Positions 16,109 to 25,967 are shown, numbered from the stretch's first letter. The stretch: 46,781 nucleotides of DNA from Lachnospiraceae bacterium (GCA_015057445.1 SVEI01000016.1:1-46781); one strand, 5' to 3'. Numbers and translations are program-made. The notes: generated by a model not told the origin, from the letters alone.

Positions 16109-19100
16109 CTATATAAGCCTTGGAATTTTGAGATTTTATTCCCTTGTAATCACTTGGCGAGTCTCCACCCTTTGGCACAAGAACTATCTGTATACCTTCT
16201 AGGCGTTTTCCATAACCTGCTGTTCCAGCAGGAGCTCCATTTTTCGTCCACCCAAGCCAACCATAGCTTTGAGCGTGAACTCTATAGTATATATCATACT
16301 TAAGATTCATCTCCCCTGTGAGATTGATGCATATTGCTTCAAGGCGTTTTGCCTCTCCACTAGTTCCACTCATCTGACCGTTCTTTTTCCAGGTTGACTG
16401 ATTGTCAAGCTGGCCCTGCCAGCCGTAAGACTGTACATGGGTTGTGTATACTATATCTCCCTTACAATCCCTATTTCGAAGTTCAATGTTGATACCTTCA
16501 AGACGTTTTGCCTTTCCACTGGTTCCTGACATCCCACCATTATATTTCCAGGCCTGCCAACCGTAGGATTGTACATGGATACGATATGCCACATTTACAT
16601 CTTCTGCTCCCGGTACAATAGGATTTGTATTGCTAGTATCAGGGTAATTTACTACCGGAGACTTTCCTTCCTTTGCTAAGAAGCTTTCTGGTCTATTAGA
16701 AGTAATTCCACCCATGTTATTCAGGATGTCTTCCCCCTTCTTAACCACAACTATCTGTATACCCTCTAACCTTTTTCCATATCCAGCTGTTCCTGCGGGA
16801 TCTCCATTTTTAGCCCAACCAAGCCAGCCATAGGTTTGAGCATGAACTCGGTAGTATACATCATAGTAATCCACATGCTTACCAGTTAGCTGAATCTTAA
16901 TAGCTTCTAACCTCTTTGCTTCACCTTCTGTGCCATTCATATCTCCATCTGCCGACCAGGGCAACCAGCCATAAGACTGACAATGGGTTGTATACTGAAT
17001 TCCAAGGTCTAGCTCTTCGCAAGTTGTAGCTGAATCTACAAATATATTTATGCCCTCTAGTCTTTTGGCCTTCCCTGAAGTTCCTGACATTGCACCATTA
17101 GACTTCCAGGTCCTTTTATCTGCCACATCACCTTCCCAACCATAGGTCTGGATATGAGTGCGATAACTTATATTAATATTAGGTGCTTCAAAAGGAATTG
17201 CTGTGTTGTCCCCAGAATCATCTCCTGTGTTGCCACCTGTATTTCCACCAGATTCACTGCCTGAACCACCACTGGCATTTCCGTCAGCGTCTTCTTCATA
17301 CTGATGTGATTTTATGGTAATCCCTGAAGTCTTATTACCGTACACCAGATAAATCATTTGGTCATATATATTTCCTGACATGGCAAGAATACCGTCCCTA
17401 GTCACCTTTGTTCCCACCATTTTCCACTTATTGTTAACTAAGGTTTTTACATACACATCTTGGGAGGTAACCTCTCCATTTTGATAAGTTATATATACTA
17501 CATCTCCATGGAAGAACATACTCATAGGAACTGCACTATTATCAGTAAATGTATTTGTTCCTAGCTGCTGCCAAGTTAACTGGCTTGCGTTTAAATCAAG
17601 ACTATAAACATGGCTACCATCATAATTCCCCTTACCATCTCCATTCTTCATTAAGTAGACAACGTCTTTATTTACTTTACTACAATAAGCATCCCCGTAT
17701 AATTCTCCACCTAACTGTTGCCACTGATTTGATGCTATGTTATATTTTTTGGCAACTATCTTGTTATCTGCAAATACATCTCTGCTTAACACCACTGGCA
17801 CACCATTATGGATGCTTATTGATGGGTTGCACAAATACTGACCACTATCTGCAAGACCATAGCTTGTATTACCACTTGAAGAATATGCTTCGCAATACAA
17901 TGAACTAGTTCCTGAGCCATATGGTGTGTTGTAAGCTATGTATATCTTTCCACCATCACAGACCACATCAAATTCATCTGCCAGATAACTTGAAGTAAAT
18001 ACTTTCTCCCATCCGTTATTATATTTATAAAGATTAACTCTGGTATTGCTATAATCTGAACAAGCTACATATATATCATTTCCTGATTTCACAATCTTGT
18101 GGTAACCACCATTTACACTAACAGAGGAGCCTATCTGATTCCAGCCATTGTCACGGTTGTAATTATATACATCAAAATAGTTTCTAGAGCCTGTTGCTGT
18201 GGCAACTGTAGAACCAGCTACCAGGTATATATTTCCATTATTATCCATACAAGAATCCAAACTAGCCAATTCACTTAATTCCTTCTCAGACTCAGTGTTC
18301 CAAAATCCACCTATAGATTCTCCACCATCACCGAAGCTTACATCAAATGTTATGGTATCTCCTGTTGCACTACCCACATTACTAATAACAATACCACTAT
18401 TGGTTCCATCAGAGTAAGTAATTGCCCCTTCGCTTAGTGTAGCTTCGTAATCCGAACTTCCGTAGCTGGTTCTGCCTGATTCAGCAGACAAGAAAGACTT
18501 TTCTATATCACCCAAACCAGCTTCATTTCCATTAGAATCATAGTAATCCCCCGGTCTAAACACATAGATTAAATCTGTGCTACCAGCCATATTTTTCTCT
18601 TGCTTAGTATTAACTCTGTATATTATAAGGCCTGAACCATACACATAATTATCATACTTCGTTGACATATATTCCTGGTCTGTATGTCTATACTCCACCA
18701 CAAAAAATTCACTATCTGAGTATTCAGTTTTTAGAATAAGTGCCTGCCTGTCTTTTGTAGTACTATCCGTTGCCGTAGGTGCATATATAGTATATCCCTT
18801 CACATCTTCCTCTATAGTAGGAATACTAAACCAACCAGTATAATATGCTCTTAGATAAGCCAATGGATACTGTAGCCTATATGTATTACTCGCCATCACA
18901 TCCCACAATCCAACAGGTGTGGCGAGACTATCAGAAGAAGCTCCCACCTTATAAAGATCTGGATATCCAAGAGTATGCATAAACTCATGAATCAGTAACC
19001 CGGACTGTTGTAGTCCTAGGTAAGCACCACTCTCAGTAACTAAATTATAGTTATTAGCCTTGAGATTACCTACATCAATAGCTCCACCCACACTTGACTT

Positions 19101-19649
19101 GTGACTTACAAACACATCGTATCCATCTTCCCCAACTGCAGTATGAGCAACCACTAAGGTAATGTTATCAATCATTCCATCATCATTTAAGTCAGCATCC
19201 TCCCTTAATAAACCTGATGCATTTAGTTGCTCTAAAACCTCTGCCAATAACACCGATGACTTATGGTCAGCATACTCAGCAGCATTTTGTGAAACTGTAA
19301 ACGGCAGAATCCTATCACTTTCTGAATCATACTGTGGAAATATATTAACCAACTGAAACTGACCATATGAAATAGTATCTAGATACTGCTTCATCCCGGT
19401 GTTTACAGATGAATTACCATCAAATAACGCTATAGTAGTCTGGAAATCTTCCATAAAACACTCTCCAACCAAACTACCAGTATGCTCACTGTGGTCTGTG
19501 TCAGCAAAATCCACGAATAAGACAACATTAGCCATGGCTTTATTTGCAGCCATGGCTTTAATGCTTCCTATGTCAGTATGACATAGTCCTACTACTGATA
19601 ATATTAAGGTAAGAAAATATGCAACTAATTTGTTTAGCTTTATCTTCAT
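16101..19649 (-). CDS. Secreted M6-family metalloprotease with six ChW repeats
   Basis: An extracellular zinc protease of 1182 residues. A signal peptide (about 1-35, charged start then LVAYFLTLILSVVGL) precedes the M6 (immune inhibitor A-type) domain. The zinc motif HEFMHTLGYPD carries H221, E222, H225 and D231, matching HExxHxxGxxD. Residues about 460-790 look like a beta-propeller-like module with repeated short strands. A glycine/serine-rich linker leads to six clostridial hydrophobic W (ChW) repeats (about 824-971 and 1016-1158), which probably bind the cell wall or ligands. The start has GGGAGG upstream, only 12 bases after the stop of a glycosyltransferase, so it appears to be the last gene of that operon. 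The substrate is unknown. Confidence 0.88.
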   Translation of the reverse strand: MKIKLNKLVAYFLTLILSVVGLCHTDIGSIKAMAANKAMANVVLFVDFADTDHSEHTGSLVGECFMEDFQTTIALFDGNSSVNTGMKQYLDTISYGQFQLVNIFPQYDSESDRILPFTVSQNAAEYADHKSSVLLAEVLEQLNASGLLREDADLNDDGMIDNITLVVAHTAVGEDGYDVFVSHKSSVGGAIDVGNLKANNYNLVTESGAYLGLQQSGLLIHEFMHTLGYPDLYKVGASSDSLATPVGLWDVMASNTYRLQYPLAYLRAYYTGWFSIPTIEEDVKGYTIYAPTATDSTTKDRQALILKTEYSDSEFFVVEYRHTDQEYMSTKYDNYVYGSGLIIYRVNTKQEKNMAGSTDLIYVFRPGDYYDSNGNEAGLGDIEKSFLSAESGRTSYGSSDYEATLSEGAITYSDGTNSGIVISNVGSATGDTITFDVSFGDGGESIGGFWNTESEKELSELASLDSCMDNNGNIYLVAGSTVATATGSRNYFDVYNYNRDNGWNQIGSSVSVNGGYHKIVKSGNDIYVACSDYSNTRVNLYKYNNGWEKVFTSSYLADEFDVVCDGGKIYIAYNTPYGSGTSSLYCEAYSSSGNTSYGLADSGQYLCNPSISIHNGVPVVLSRDVFADNKIVAKKYNIASNQWQQLGGELYGDAYCSKVNKDVVYLMKNGDGKGNYDGSHVYSLDLNASQLTWQQLGTNTFTDNSAVPMSMFFHGDVVYITYQNGEVTSQDVYVKTLVNNKWKMVGTKVTRDGILAMSGNIYDQMIYLVYGNKTSGITIKSHQYEEDADGNASGGSGSESGGNTGGNTGDDSGDNTAIPFEAPNINISYRTHIQTYGWEGDVADKRTWKSNGAMSGTSGKAKRLEGINIFVDSATTCEELDLGIQYTTHCQSYGWLPWSADGDMNGTEGEAKRLEAIKIQLTGKHVDYYDVYYRVHAQTYGWLGWAKNGDPAGTAGYGKRLEGIQIVVVKKGEDILNNMGGITSNRPESFLAKEGKSPVVNYPDTSNTNPIVPGAEDVNVAYRIHVQSYGWQAWKYNGGMSGTSGKAKRLEGINIELRNRDCKGDIVYTTHVQSYGWQGQLDNQSTWKKNGQMSGTSGEAKRLEAICINLTGEMNLKYDIYYRVHAQSYGWLGWTKNGAPAGTAGYGKRLEGIQIVLVPKGGDSPSDYKGIKSQNSKAYIEQ
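16170..17180 (-). repeat. Coding repeats: two triads of ChW modules
   Basis: The DNA encodes six ~45-residue modules of the form YRxHxQxYGW...GxxAGTxGxxKRLEGIxI. Modules 1 and 4 (SGKAKRLEGINI), 2 and 5 (GEAKRLEAI) and 3 and 6 (AGYGKRLEGIQIV) are most alike, so a three-module unit was duplicated. A ~45-residue linker separates the triads. Confidence 0.85.
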
Positions 19650-19661
19650 AGATTTTCCTCC

Positions 19662-20450
19662 CTATTTTGAATAAGTGTCGTAGGCCTTCTTATAAAATTT
19701 CATAATCAATTTGGCTATACACTTAGGCCAAAACTTCTCAAACATCATAGTATCTTCTACTATTCTTCCATTGTTATCAATAAACTCCTTGCTAGTGGCT
19801 CCATCATGGACTCTATAATAGGTAAGCGGCTTATCAATATACAAAAATCTTCCCTTCATCTTAGCCAACTTCAAAAATGTATCCCAATCAATATTAAACT
19901 TCATATCTGATGTAAAGAAACTGTCTCCTAAGACCTTCTTATTGTAAGTGACAGACGGACAGCAGATACTATTTCCCATAGAAAGGGTTAGCTTCTTTAT
20001 CCATCCCACCTTAGAGAAGGCTGGCACTCTCATAGGCTGTCTTAGCAGTCTACGAATCTTGCAGTTAATGTCGGTGGTGATTTCACCATTTTTTAGTGGC
20101 TTATAACCACTGTAATACATCAGAAAATCATCCTGATACTTCTTCTCTAATCCCTTAAAATATGTGAGATAATCTTTGTTATATTCGTCATCCTGATGAG
20201 CTATAGTCACATAATCAGTCTCTGCCTGATTATAGGCAAAATTCCAATCTTCCCTTATATCACTAGTTCCCTGTCTTACATAAAGTGGCAGTTCATATTT
20301 CTTCGCCATATTCTCTATATAATCGCAGGGCGTTGATGTACAAACTATAATGTTTGACTTTACCTTTTGCGCCAACAAAGACTTAATACATCTTTCCAAA
20401 TATTCAGATTCCTTATATGCACATACGGCAAATGTATGCTTGTCCTTCAT
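19662..20450 (-). CDS. Glycosyltransferase family 2
   Basis: A cytoplasmic or membrane-associated inverting glycosyltransferase of 262 residues, GT-A fold. HTFAVCAYKESEYLERCIKSL forms the nucleotide-binding first strand and helix, and the DxD-type metal site is HQDDEYN (near 93). A late segment, MKFNIDWDTFLKLAKM, followed by PLTYYRVHDGATS is typical of GT2 enzymes acting on surface polysaccharides. There is no membrane helix. GAGGG precedes the start; it lies 21 bases after the DUF2142-like gene and 12 bases before the protease. Donor and acceptor cannot be read from the sequence. Confidence 0.85.
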   Translation of the reverse strand: MKDKHTFAVCAYKESEYLERCIKSLLAQKVKSNIIVCTSTPCDYIENMAKKYELPLYVRQGTSDIREDWNFAYNQAETDYVTIAHQDDEYNKDYLTYFKGLEKKYQDDFLMYYSGYKPLKNGEITTDINCKIRRLLRQPMRVPAFSKVGWIKKLTLSMGNSICCPSVTYNKKVLGDSFFTSDMKFNIDWDTFLKLAKMKGRFLYIDKPLTYYRVHDGATSKEFIDNNGRIVEDTMMFEKFWPKCIAKLIMKFYKKAYDTYSK

Positions 20451-20471
20451 AGGTTAATTCCCTCTCAAAAT

Positions 20472-22388
20472 CTACGCACAAATAGTATTTAAAACATTGT
20501 ACATAGAGTGATATTCAATGAATACTAATATAGCTATAAATACTGTGTTCAGCACTCGTCTATTTAAATTAACAGTAATCTTATCCGTGTTAAGAAGCAA
20601 AAGCAATGGGTACACAATTGGTATAAAATATCTTCCCTGCACACCAGCAATCTGATTTGCCCCAACCTCTGTAAATGACAGATACATAGATGTCCACACG
20701 AAGCATATTATGACAAATGACATTGCAATTATTCCAAGCTTTGGCAAGATATCAACCTTCTTGTCATTTCTATCCAATATGGCAGCAAGGAACAAAATTA
20801 CTGGCAATAGCTCAGGATGAACAATATTCATAATCTGTCCCAATCTTCCTAATCCCTCCATACCAAATGTATAGTTGATGAAGTTAGTTTCTATAGAAGT
20901 AAGCAACAGCTTAGCATAGGCCACCGGCGCTCCAAATATGTGAGCCATCTGTCTTGCACCACTGGTATCTCCACCTCTTGAATCTCCGATGCTGGTATTG
21001 TTTGGATCCACCGCAGGAAGCATGAAGGATGCAACTAAGAGGAATGCAATAAGGAACACTCCCCCCTTCATAATATACATAGTTTTCTTATCCTTAAATC
21101 TATCCTTAGGTATCAACAACACAAGCAAAAGTAGTGGAGCGTAAATAGCCTTTATCTTACACACCAAGAACATGGAAACCGCAAATATCATATAATTCTT
21201 CCAGCTGATTTGTTCTTCCTTCTCCACAAACATTGCTATGAGATAACTCATGGAAAGCAATGCCAGTCCATTTAACATAGCGTCTCTACTGTAAGCAACA
21301 GCAGTGGACATAAGAGTTGGCATAAGGGCAATCAATGTCATAGGAACTTTGCCAATCTTACATCTTCTTATGGCAAAATATGCCAGAGCGACATAGGCTG
21401 CAAAGTTAAATATTCTTCCTAATCTGAATAAATCAGTATAATCTAGCTTAAGCAATCTTCCTATGGTAAGTCCTATTCCACTTGGAACATAACCTATATT
21501 GGCTATCTTAAACTTCTTGTGTCCTACAGTAACAGCCCCTCTGGTATCAGCATCATAGGAAATATTTTCATCAAGGAATTCATCTAACAAAAGCTTTTCT
21601 TCATATGACTGGGTAAAATTAAGTCTCCACATTAAGGCATCGTTGCTATGCTGCAAGGAATACTCATTGTAAGTAACTTCAGGCTGAAGTGTAGTCTCAT
21701 ACGCCATTCTAAAATGTATACCCTCATCCCAGGCAATCTTCTGACTTGGTACTATGGCAAAATATCCTATTCCCATACCGATAGCAACAAACAAGAACAT
21801 TCTCTCCATCTTTCCAGTGAGAAGCTTAGAGCAAAGAACAAGCATCATAACAGAAAACACAAACATAGTTACTAGGATAACTCGTCCATAATTTATCTCC
21901 GCACGATTGTCGATGTATATATGAGTAACATTAACGCCTACACCTACCCCAAGACCAGTAGCAATTTCCTCGATTACTGGGTTGTAGAGCTCGATTTTGC
22001 TGACTTCTTGTTCTATTCGATGTACAGACACATTGAAAAATGCATAGTTGTGATCTTCTGTCAGATACTGCGCACCCGTGTCTACATTTGTGGATAAGAT
22101 ATCGAATTTTGTAGACCAATTTGAATCATACTCTATTCTAACTTTATCCACATAACGGGTATCAAATTCTGCAACATAAGTTGCTCCATCCATATGATAA
22201 GCCACTTCAAACAGTCCCTGTTGTTCTTTAGGCAAACCAAGGATATCTCTGTTACAACGCACCTCAAATGCTCCTGCCACAATTACGGCCAACAACAACG
22301 AACATAATACTCTTATTACATATCCTCTAACCGTTGCATTTTCGTCATCGAAAATTTTCTTGCACAATTTTATAACCTTATCCTTCAT
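20472..22388 (-). CDS. DUF2142-like polytopic membrane protein
   Basis: The protein has 638 residues. An N-terminal helix (about 12-35) and an extracytoplasmic beta-rich region (about 40-165) precede some ten or more membrane helices. AWDEGIHFRMAYE (near 220) and GVQGRYFIPIVYPL (near 590) match what I know as DUF2142, often found in glycan clusters and thought to be GT-C-like transferases using polyprenyl-linked sugars. I chose the ATG at 22388 because GGAGGAATT directly precedes it; an upstream in-frame ATG at 22427 lies inside the preceding gene. It follows that gene by 8 bases, next to a GtrA/GtrB pair, so it may be the final transferase of that module (inference). Confidence 0.75.
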   Translation of the reverse strand: MKDKVIKLCKKIFDDENATVRGYVIRVLCSLLLAVIVAGAFEVRCNRDILGLPKEQQGLFEVAYHMDGATYVAEFDTRYVDKVRIEYDSNWSTKFDILSTNVDTGAQYLTEDHNYAFFNVSVHRIEQEVSKIELYNPVIEEIATGLGVGVGVNVTHIYIDNRAEINYGRVILVTMFVFSVMMLVLCSKLLTGKMERMFLFVAIGMGIGYFAIVPSQKIAWDEGIHFRMAYETTLQPEVTYNEYSLQHSNDALMWRLNFTQSYEEKLLLDEFLDENISYDADTRGAVTVGHKKFKIANIGYVPSGIGLTIGRLLKLDYTDLFRLGRIFNFAAYVALAYFAIRRCKIGKVPMTLIALMPTLMSTAVAYSRDAMLNGLALLSMSYLIAMFVEKEEQISWKNYMIFAVSMFLVCKIKAIYAPLLLLVLLIPKDRFKDKKTMYIMKGGVFLIAFLLVASFMLPAVDPNNTSIGDSRGGDTSGARQMAHIFGAPVAYAKLLLTSIETNFINYTFGMEGLGRLGQIMNIVHPELLPVILFLAAILDRNDKKVDILPKLGIIAMSFVIICFVWTSMYLSFTEVGANQIAGVQGRYFIPIVYPLLLLLNTDKITVNLNRRVLNTVFIAILVFIEYHSMYNVLNTICA

Positions 22389-22396
22389 AATTCCTC

Positions 22397-23764
22397 CTAT
22401 AGCTCTAATGCCATGCATTGAAGCCACGTATAATAAGTTATGAGTGGTATCATTATTCCGTAAATCCCATACTTGAATTTGCCCAATCGTTTCCAGTCAA
22501 GCTCATTAATTAGCATTGTAGTTATTCCAATAAACACAAAATACATAACAATAAATGTTCTATTAGAAGACACCCAAATAGTTGGAGAAAAAGCAACTAC
22601 CATACGTGCCCCCAAACCTGCAAAAAGTAAGCCTATAGCATATATTGACTTAGTAGTATTGCCGAAAATAATATACAAGCTGACAATAAGACATATACTT
22701 ATAGCAAATAGTAGCACTATAGCATAATATGACTGCCAACTATAATAGTTTGCCTCATCTATAGTTCCAGAGCTATGCATTCTATTAACAAATATGGCAA
22801 TATGGAGTCTCTTCTCAAGTATCTCATTACAAAAGCAACCAAAAAATCCTTGAGATAAAAATGGCACCAAACCAATTAATCTATAAAACCAGTTATTGGT
22901 TTTCATAAAGATAAGCACCGCAATTATGATGCCCATAAAAAACACTAAAAAGTTAGCAGTAAAGAAAAATTCGTAAAGGGATGATGAAAATCCCAATTCC
23001 AATTTATCCATTATTGATAATGTATTATAATCTGGGAATCTTGCAGCCGCCTCAACCTGGCTTCTATTAGAATTCCCAGGAGCTAACATGTGCAACATAA
23101 GATTGCCTACACATATTATAGTCTGCATAATAATCATAGGAGTTATCTTTTTTGATTGCACCAACAGCATTGTGGTAATTACAAATACTATGGTGAGTAT
23201 CACTGATAACTGTTCTTGATTTGAGCCATATAGAGTTGTGAAGAAAAAAACAATATAATGATACCATTTATATTTTCTTCCTTCAAAAATACTCTTGATT
23301 GTTGTACAAGACCAAAGAGAAAATGCCAATGGCCAAATATATGTCATAGTAGTTGTTATCCAACCAGCAGTAAGAGCATAATTAAATGGAAATAACATTA
23401 AAAGTCCAAACAAAATATAATTATTTTTAGTTTTATTTTCTTTTATAAAAATAAAAGACAAGGTTTTGAAAATCACAAAATAAAGGAAAATCTCAACCAC
23501 TAACCATACCTTATAATCAAGATGCAACAAGATATGTATTGGTAAATTAACCAACACCCTAGAACTCCATGAATTAAAATTATAAACCACAGAGCTAAGC
23601 TCATCCATAATAGTTGGTTTAAGTATATTTGCAATCAAATCCGCATCATCTCCTGTACACTTATAAGCAGTGTGAAATACAATAATGCAAATCATATAAA
23701 GCAGGCATGGCATATGTTCCCACTGAGCAAGGGACTTTATTTTTGTCGTTAGTTTGTCTTTCAT
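22397..23764 (-). CDS. DUF6056-like polytopic membrane protein
   Basis: The 455-residue integral membrane protein has about ten hydrophobic helices. An early extracytoplasmic loop has GDDADLIANI (near 38), with FNSWSSRVLVN after it (near 64), and a mid-protein segment reads HMLAPGNSNRSQVE (near 222). These resemble the acidic and R-containing loop plus PGN..R motif of DUF6056 proteins, which sit in O-antigen or teichoic acid loci and are suspected GT-C glycosyltransferases. AGGAGG lies inside the upstream gene 12 bases from the start. The substrate is unknown. The family call is from memory of these motifs. Confidence 0.65.
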   Translation of the reverse strand: MKDKLTTKIKSLAQWEHMPCLLYMICIIVFHTAYKCTGDDADLIANILKPTIMDELSSVVYNFNSWSSRVLVNLPIHILLHLDYKVWLVVEIFLYFVIFKTLSFIFIKENKTKNNYILFGLLMLFPFNYALTAGWITTTMTYIWPLAFSLWSCTTIKSIFEGRKYKWYHYIVFFFTTLYGSNQEQLSVILTIVFVITTMLLVQSKKITPMIIMQTIICVGNLMLHMLAPGNSNRSQVEAAARFPDYNTLSIMDKLELGFSSSLYEFFFTANFLVFFMGIIIAVLIFMKTNNWFYRLIGLVPFLSQGFFGCFCNEILEKRLHIAIFVNRMHSSGTIDEANYYSWQSYYAIVLLFAISICLIVSLYIIFGNTTKSIYAIGLLFAGLGARMVVAFSPTIWVSSNRTFIVMYFVFIGITTMLINELDWKRLGKFKYGIYGIMIPLITYYTWLQCMALEL

Positions 23765-23765
23765 A

Positions 23766-24293
23766 TTATCTTAGTCCCTCCTGTGTCAAATCATATCCAG
23801 TATCTACAAAAACTTCTCTGTTATTATTATTGTAATATAGTATAATATCGTACTGTGTATCAGATAAGGATAGCTTATCTGAAGCTACATTTGCTGAAAA
23901 CAAAGTTCTGTTATATTTACCTTCATTGTTTTGATATGTGACGATATCTGTAGCACTATCAGTCATATATGTTGGTATGTATAATCCTTTATCTGAATTC
24001 ATAGGTTTTAACACCACAGTAACATCCCAGGAGTTAATTGCTTCTCCAGGAATTTCTGCATAACATGAGTCAAACTCAATATATTTTCCCATAGATACAT
24101 CATTTATATTACAAGAAAGCTTCACATTCTCATCCAGTTTAATGATATCTGTCTCCCACACTCTAGCATCCTCCAAAGCGCTAACCATTGTAAAACAAAA
24201 TGCCAAGCAAAAAAGAACAGCTATCATAATAAACACCTGCTTTAAAGAAGGAGTGCCATCTATTTTGTTGTTGTCCATATTATTTTCACTCAT
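23766..24293 (-). CDS. Small membrane-anchored extracytoplasmic protein, unknown
   Basis: The protein has 175 residues: a polar N-terminal tail, one hydrophobic helix (about 20-40, VFIMIAVLFCLAFCF) and a beta-rich extracytoplasmic domain (about 45-175). The helix could be an uncleaved anchor. I do not recognise a family. Its architecture matches the N-terminal parts of the DUF2142-like, YfhO-type and ABC permease proteins of this locus (one helix, then a beta domain of 100-130 residues), so it may be a free-standing version. One base separates its stop from the start of the DUF6056-like gene. Confidence 0.65.
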   Translation of the reverse strand: MSENNMDNNKIDGTPSLKQVFIMIAVLFCLAFCFTMVSALEDARVWETDIIKLDENVKLSCNINDVSMGKYIEFDSCYAEIPGEAINSWDVTVVLKPMNSDKGLYIPTYMTDSATDIVTYQNNEGKYNRTLFSANVASDKLSLSDTQYDIILYYNNNNREVFVDTGYDLTQEGLR

Positions 24294-24341
24294 ATCTACA
24301 TCTCTCTTATCAAATCTTACCTGATACTATTGTACCAATCT

Positions 24342-25289
24342 CTACTTTACAATCTTATCTGCTATGATAAACCTTGGTCTCTCCTTAGTTTCCATGTAAA
24401 TCTTTCCTACATACTCACCTACTACTCCAATACTCATAATCTGGAAGCCGCCAAAGAAGCACATAAGTACCATAAGAGTTGGCCAACCTGCTACTGTATT
24501 GCCTAGGAAGTATCCTATTACCACATATATCAAAAGTAGCATACTAATTAAGAAAATCAGGAATCCAAAGGTGGTAATAAGTCTTATAGGTTTAATACTA
24601 CAAGAAGTAATTCCATCTATGGCAAATGCTATCATCTTCTTAAGTGGGTACTTAGACTCTCCCGCAAAACGCTTATCTCTCTCGTACTCCACTGTAGATG
24701 TCTTAAATCCTATCATAGGAATTATTCCTCTTAAGAAAAGGTTAACTTCCTTATAGCCCGCTAACTCCTCTATGGCACGCTTGCTCATAAGTCTATAATC
24801 AGCATGGTTATAAACTATCTCCACGCCCATCTTCTCCATAATCTTATAGAAAGCAAGAGCAGTATGTTTCTTAAAGAAAGTATCCTTCTTACGAGAACTT
24901 CTGACACCGTAAACTATCTCTGAGCCATTCTTATACTCTTCAACAAACTTGTCCAACACCTCTATGTCGTCCTGAAGGTCTGCGTCCATAGATATAACTA
25001 TATCCGCGTACTCCTTTGCAGTCATAAGACCTGCCAACAGAGCATTCTGGTGTCCTCTGTTACGAGACAGGTTTACACCGGTTACGAATTCATTTGACTT
25101 GTAAAAGTCATTTATAATCTCCCAGGTTCTATCCTTAGAGCCGTCATTAACATACATAATTCTACTTTCAGAAGAAACTACATTTCCCTTAATCATAGCA
25201 TTTAATTTGGCTGTAAGTCTTTTTGTTGTCTCTGCTAAAACCTCTTCTTCGTTATAGCATGGCACAACTATATATAATATTGGTTCCAT
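24342..25289 (-). CDS. Polyprenyl-phosphate glycosyltransferase, GtrB/CsbB type
   Basis: GT2 enzyme of 315 residues that moves a sugar from a nucleotide donor to undecaprenyl phosphate on the inner face of the membrane. YIVVPCYNEEEVL opens the GT-A fold. MYVNDGSKDRTW, NRGHQNALLAGL and MDADLQDDIEV (the metal-binding DxD-DLQ block) are standard for the GtrB/DPM1 group. Two membrane helices lie near the C-terminus (about 233-258 and 268-290), as in GtrB. GGGAGG precedes the start, 11 bases after gtrA, so the two form a pair in which GtrA is expected to flip the lipid-linked sugar. Confidence 0.88.
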   Translation of the reverse strand: MEPILYIVVPCYNEEEVLAETTKRLTAKLNAMIKGNVVSSESRIMYVNDGSKDRTWEIINDFYKSNEFVTGVNLSRNRGHQNALLAGLMTAKEYADIVISMDADLQDDIEVLDKFVEEYKNGSEIVYGVRSSRKKDTFFKKHTALAFYKIMEKMGVEIVYNHADYRLMSKRAIEELAGYKEVNLFLRGIIPMIGFKTSTVEYERDKRFAGESKYPLKKMIAFAIDGITSCSIKPIRLITTFGFLIFLISMLLLIYVVIGYFLGNTVAGWPTLMVLMCFFGGFQIMSIGVVGEYVGKIYMETKERPRFIIADKIVK

Positions 25290-25300
25290 AGTTTCCTCCC

Positions 25301-25825
25301 TTATTTCTTCTCTGTCTTAAAAGCCCAGAATTTATTGATCAAAAAGTTAACCGGCACGCTGACTACTAAGTTAAATAGCGGTGCGATAAACTCAGATATA
25401 CCAAGTACATCTATCCACAACACTAACAATACACTGCTTAAGAATAATCCCGTAAATGAATATGACACGTAAGTCTTAAGGAGAGATTTCCATATACTTC
25501 TCTTCTCATCTTCTGCCTTCACAAAAACCTTCTTGTTATTCCAGTAGAAAGACCAAAGTACACTTAGCACAAAGGATATGACCTGTGCCACAATGTAGTC
25601 AATCTTCGGAAACAACATAGCCCGCTGGAATAATAGCAAACTGACCGTATAAAGCACATATGATATAAGTGTATTACTCACTCCCACTATCCCGAAGCGT
25701 ACAAACTGCATAAGTGTTTTGAACTTGTCCTCAGATAGCTCTTTATGTGTTACTTTGCAAAATCCATTTGCAATTTTTCTCATAAGTTTTTCTATTAAGT
25801 TGTATGCTTTTTGACCTAGGTTCAT
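25301..25825 (-). CDS. GtrA-family membrane protein (lipid-linked sugar flippase type)
   Basis: The protein has 174 residues. After a soluble N-terminal helix (about 1-38) come four membrane helices with the GtrA pattern: FVRFGIVGVSNTLISYVLY, then SVLWSFYWNNKKVF, and the terminal NFLINKFWAFK. GtrA proteins are believed to flip undecaprenyl-phosphate-linked sugars outward. It is the first gene after the candidate promoter at 25882-25911 and is paired with the GtrB-like gene. A paralogue (28323-28736) shares FGIVGxSNT and NKFWAFK. The N-terminal extension before the first helix is longer than in that paralogue. Confidence 0.88.
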   Translation of the reverse strand: MNLGQKAYNLIEKLMRKIANGFCKVTHKELSEDKFKTLMQFVRFGIVGVSNTLISYVLYTVSLLLFQRAMLFPKIDYIVAQVISFVLSVLWSFYWNNKKVFVKAEDEKRSIWKSLLKTYVSYSFTGLFLSSVLLVLWIDVLGISEFIAPLFNLVVSVPVNFLINKFWAFKTEKK

Positions 25826-25881
25826 AATGTTAATATTCCCTTAATTTGTATGTTACTAGATTTTTGTACATACTTATTTGT

Positions 25882-25911
25882 ATTTTATCACAAAAATAAG
25901 GACATTGGCAA
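25882..25911 (-). promoter_or_regulatory. Candidate sigma-A promoter for the gtrA-gtrB-protease operon
   Basis: On the minus strand TTGCCA (complement of 25906-25911) and TAAAAT (complement of 25882-25887) are separated by 18 bases, each one base from consensus. It lies between the ugd terminator and the gtrA start, leaving about 50 bases of leader. Confidence 0.6.
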
Positions 25912-25926
25912 TATAGAGTAGGATAT

Positions 25927-25959
25927 AAAAGAAGCCGGAAACCATAATAAGTTTCCAGC
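25927..25959 (-). terminator. Rho-independent terminator after ugd
   Basis: On the minus strand GCTGGAAAC pairs with GTTTCCGGC (25934-25959, one G-U pair, eight-base loop) and is followed by TTCTTTT. It starts about 9 bases after the ugd stop codon and separates the two halves of the glycan locus. Confidence 0.8.
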
Positions 25960-25967
25960 TTATCTTT

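Noticed and set aside
16170-17180. Regular repeats that could suggest a CRISPR array or tandem DNA repeat
   Set aside because: The periodicity follows coding ChW modules in one open frame, repeats differ at the DNA level and there are no constant short repeats with unique spacers.
17549-17908. Open frame of 119 codons on the plus strand
   Set aside because: Antisense to the metalloprotease gene, with low-complexity His/Leu/Tyr-rich translation and no ribosome binding site.
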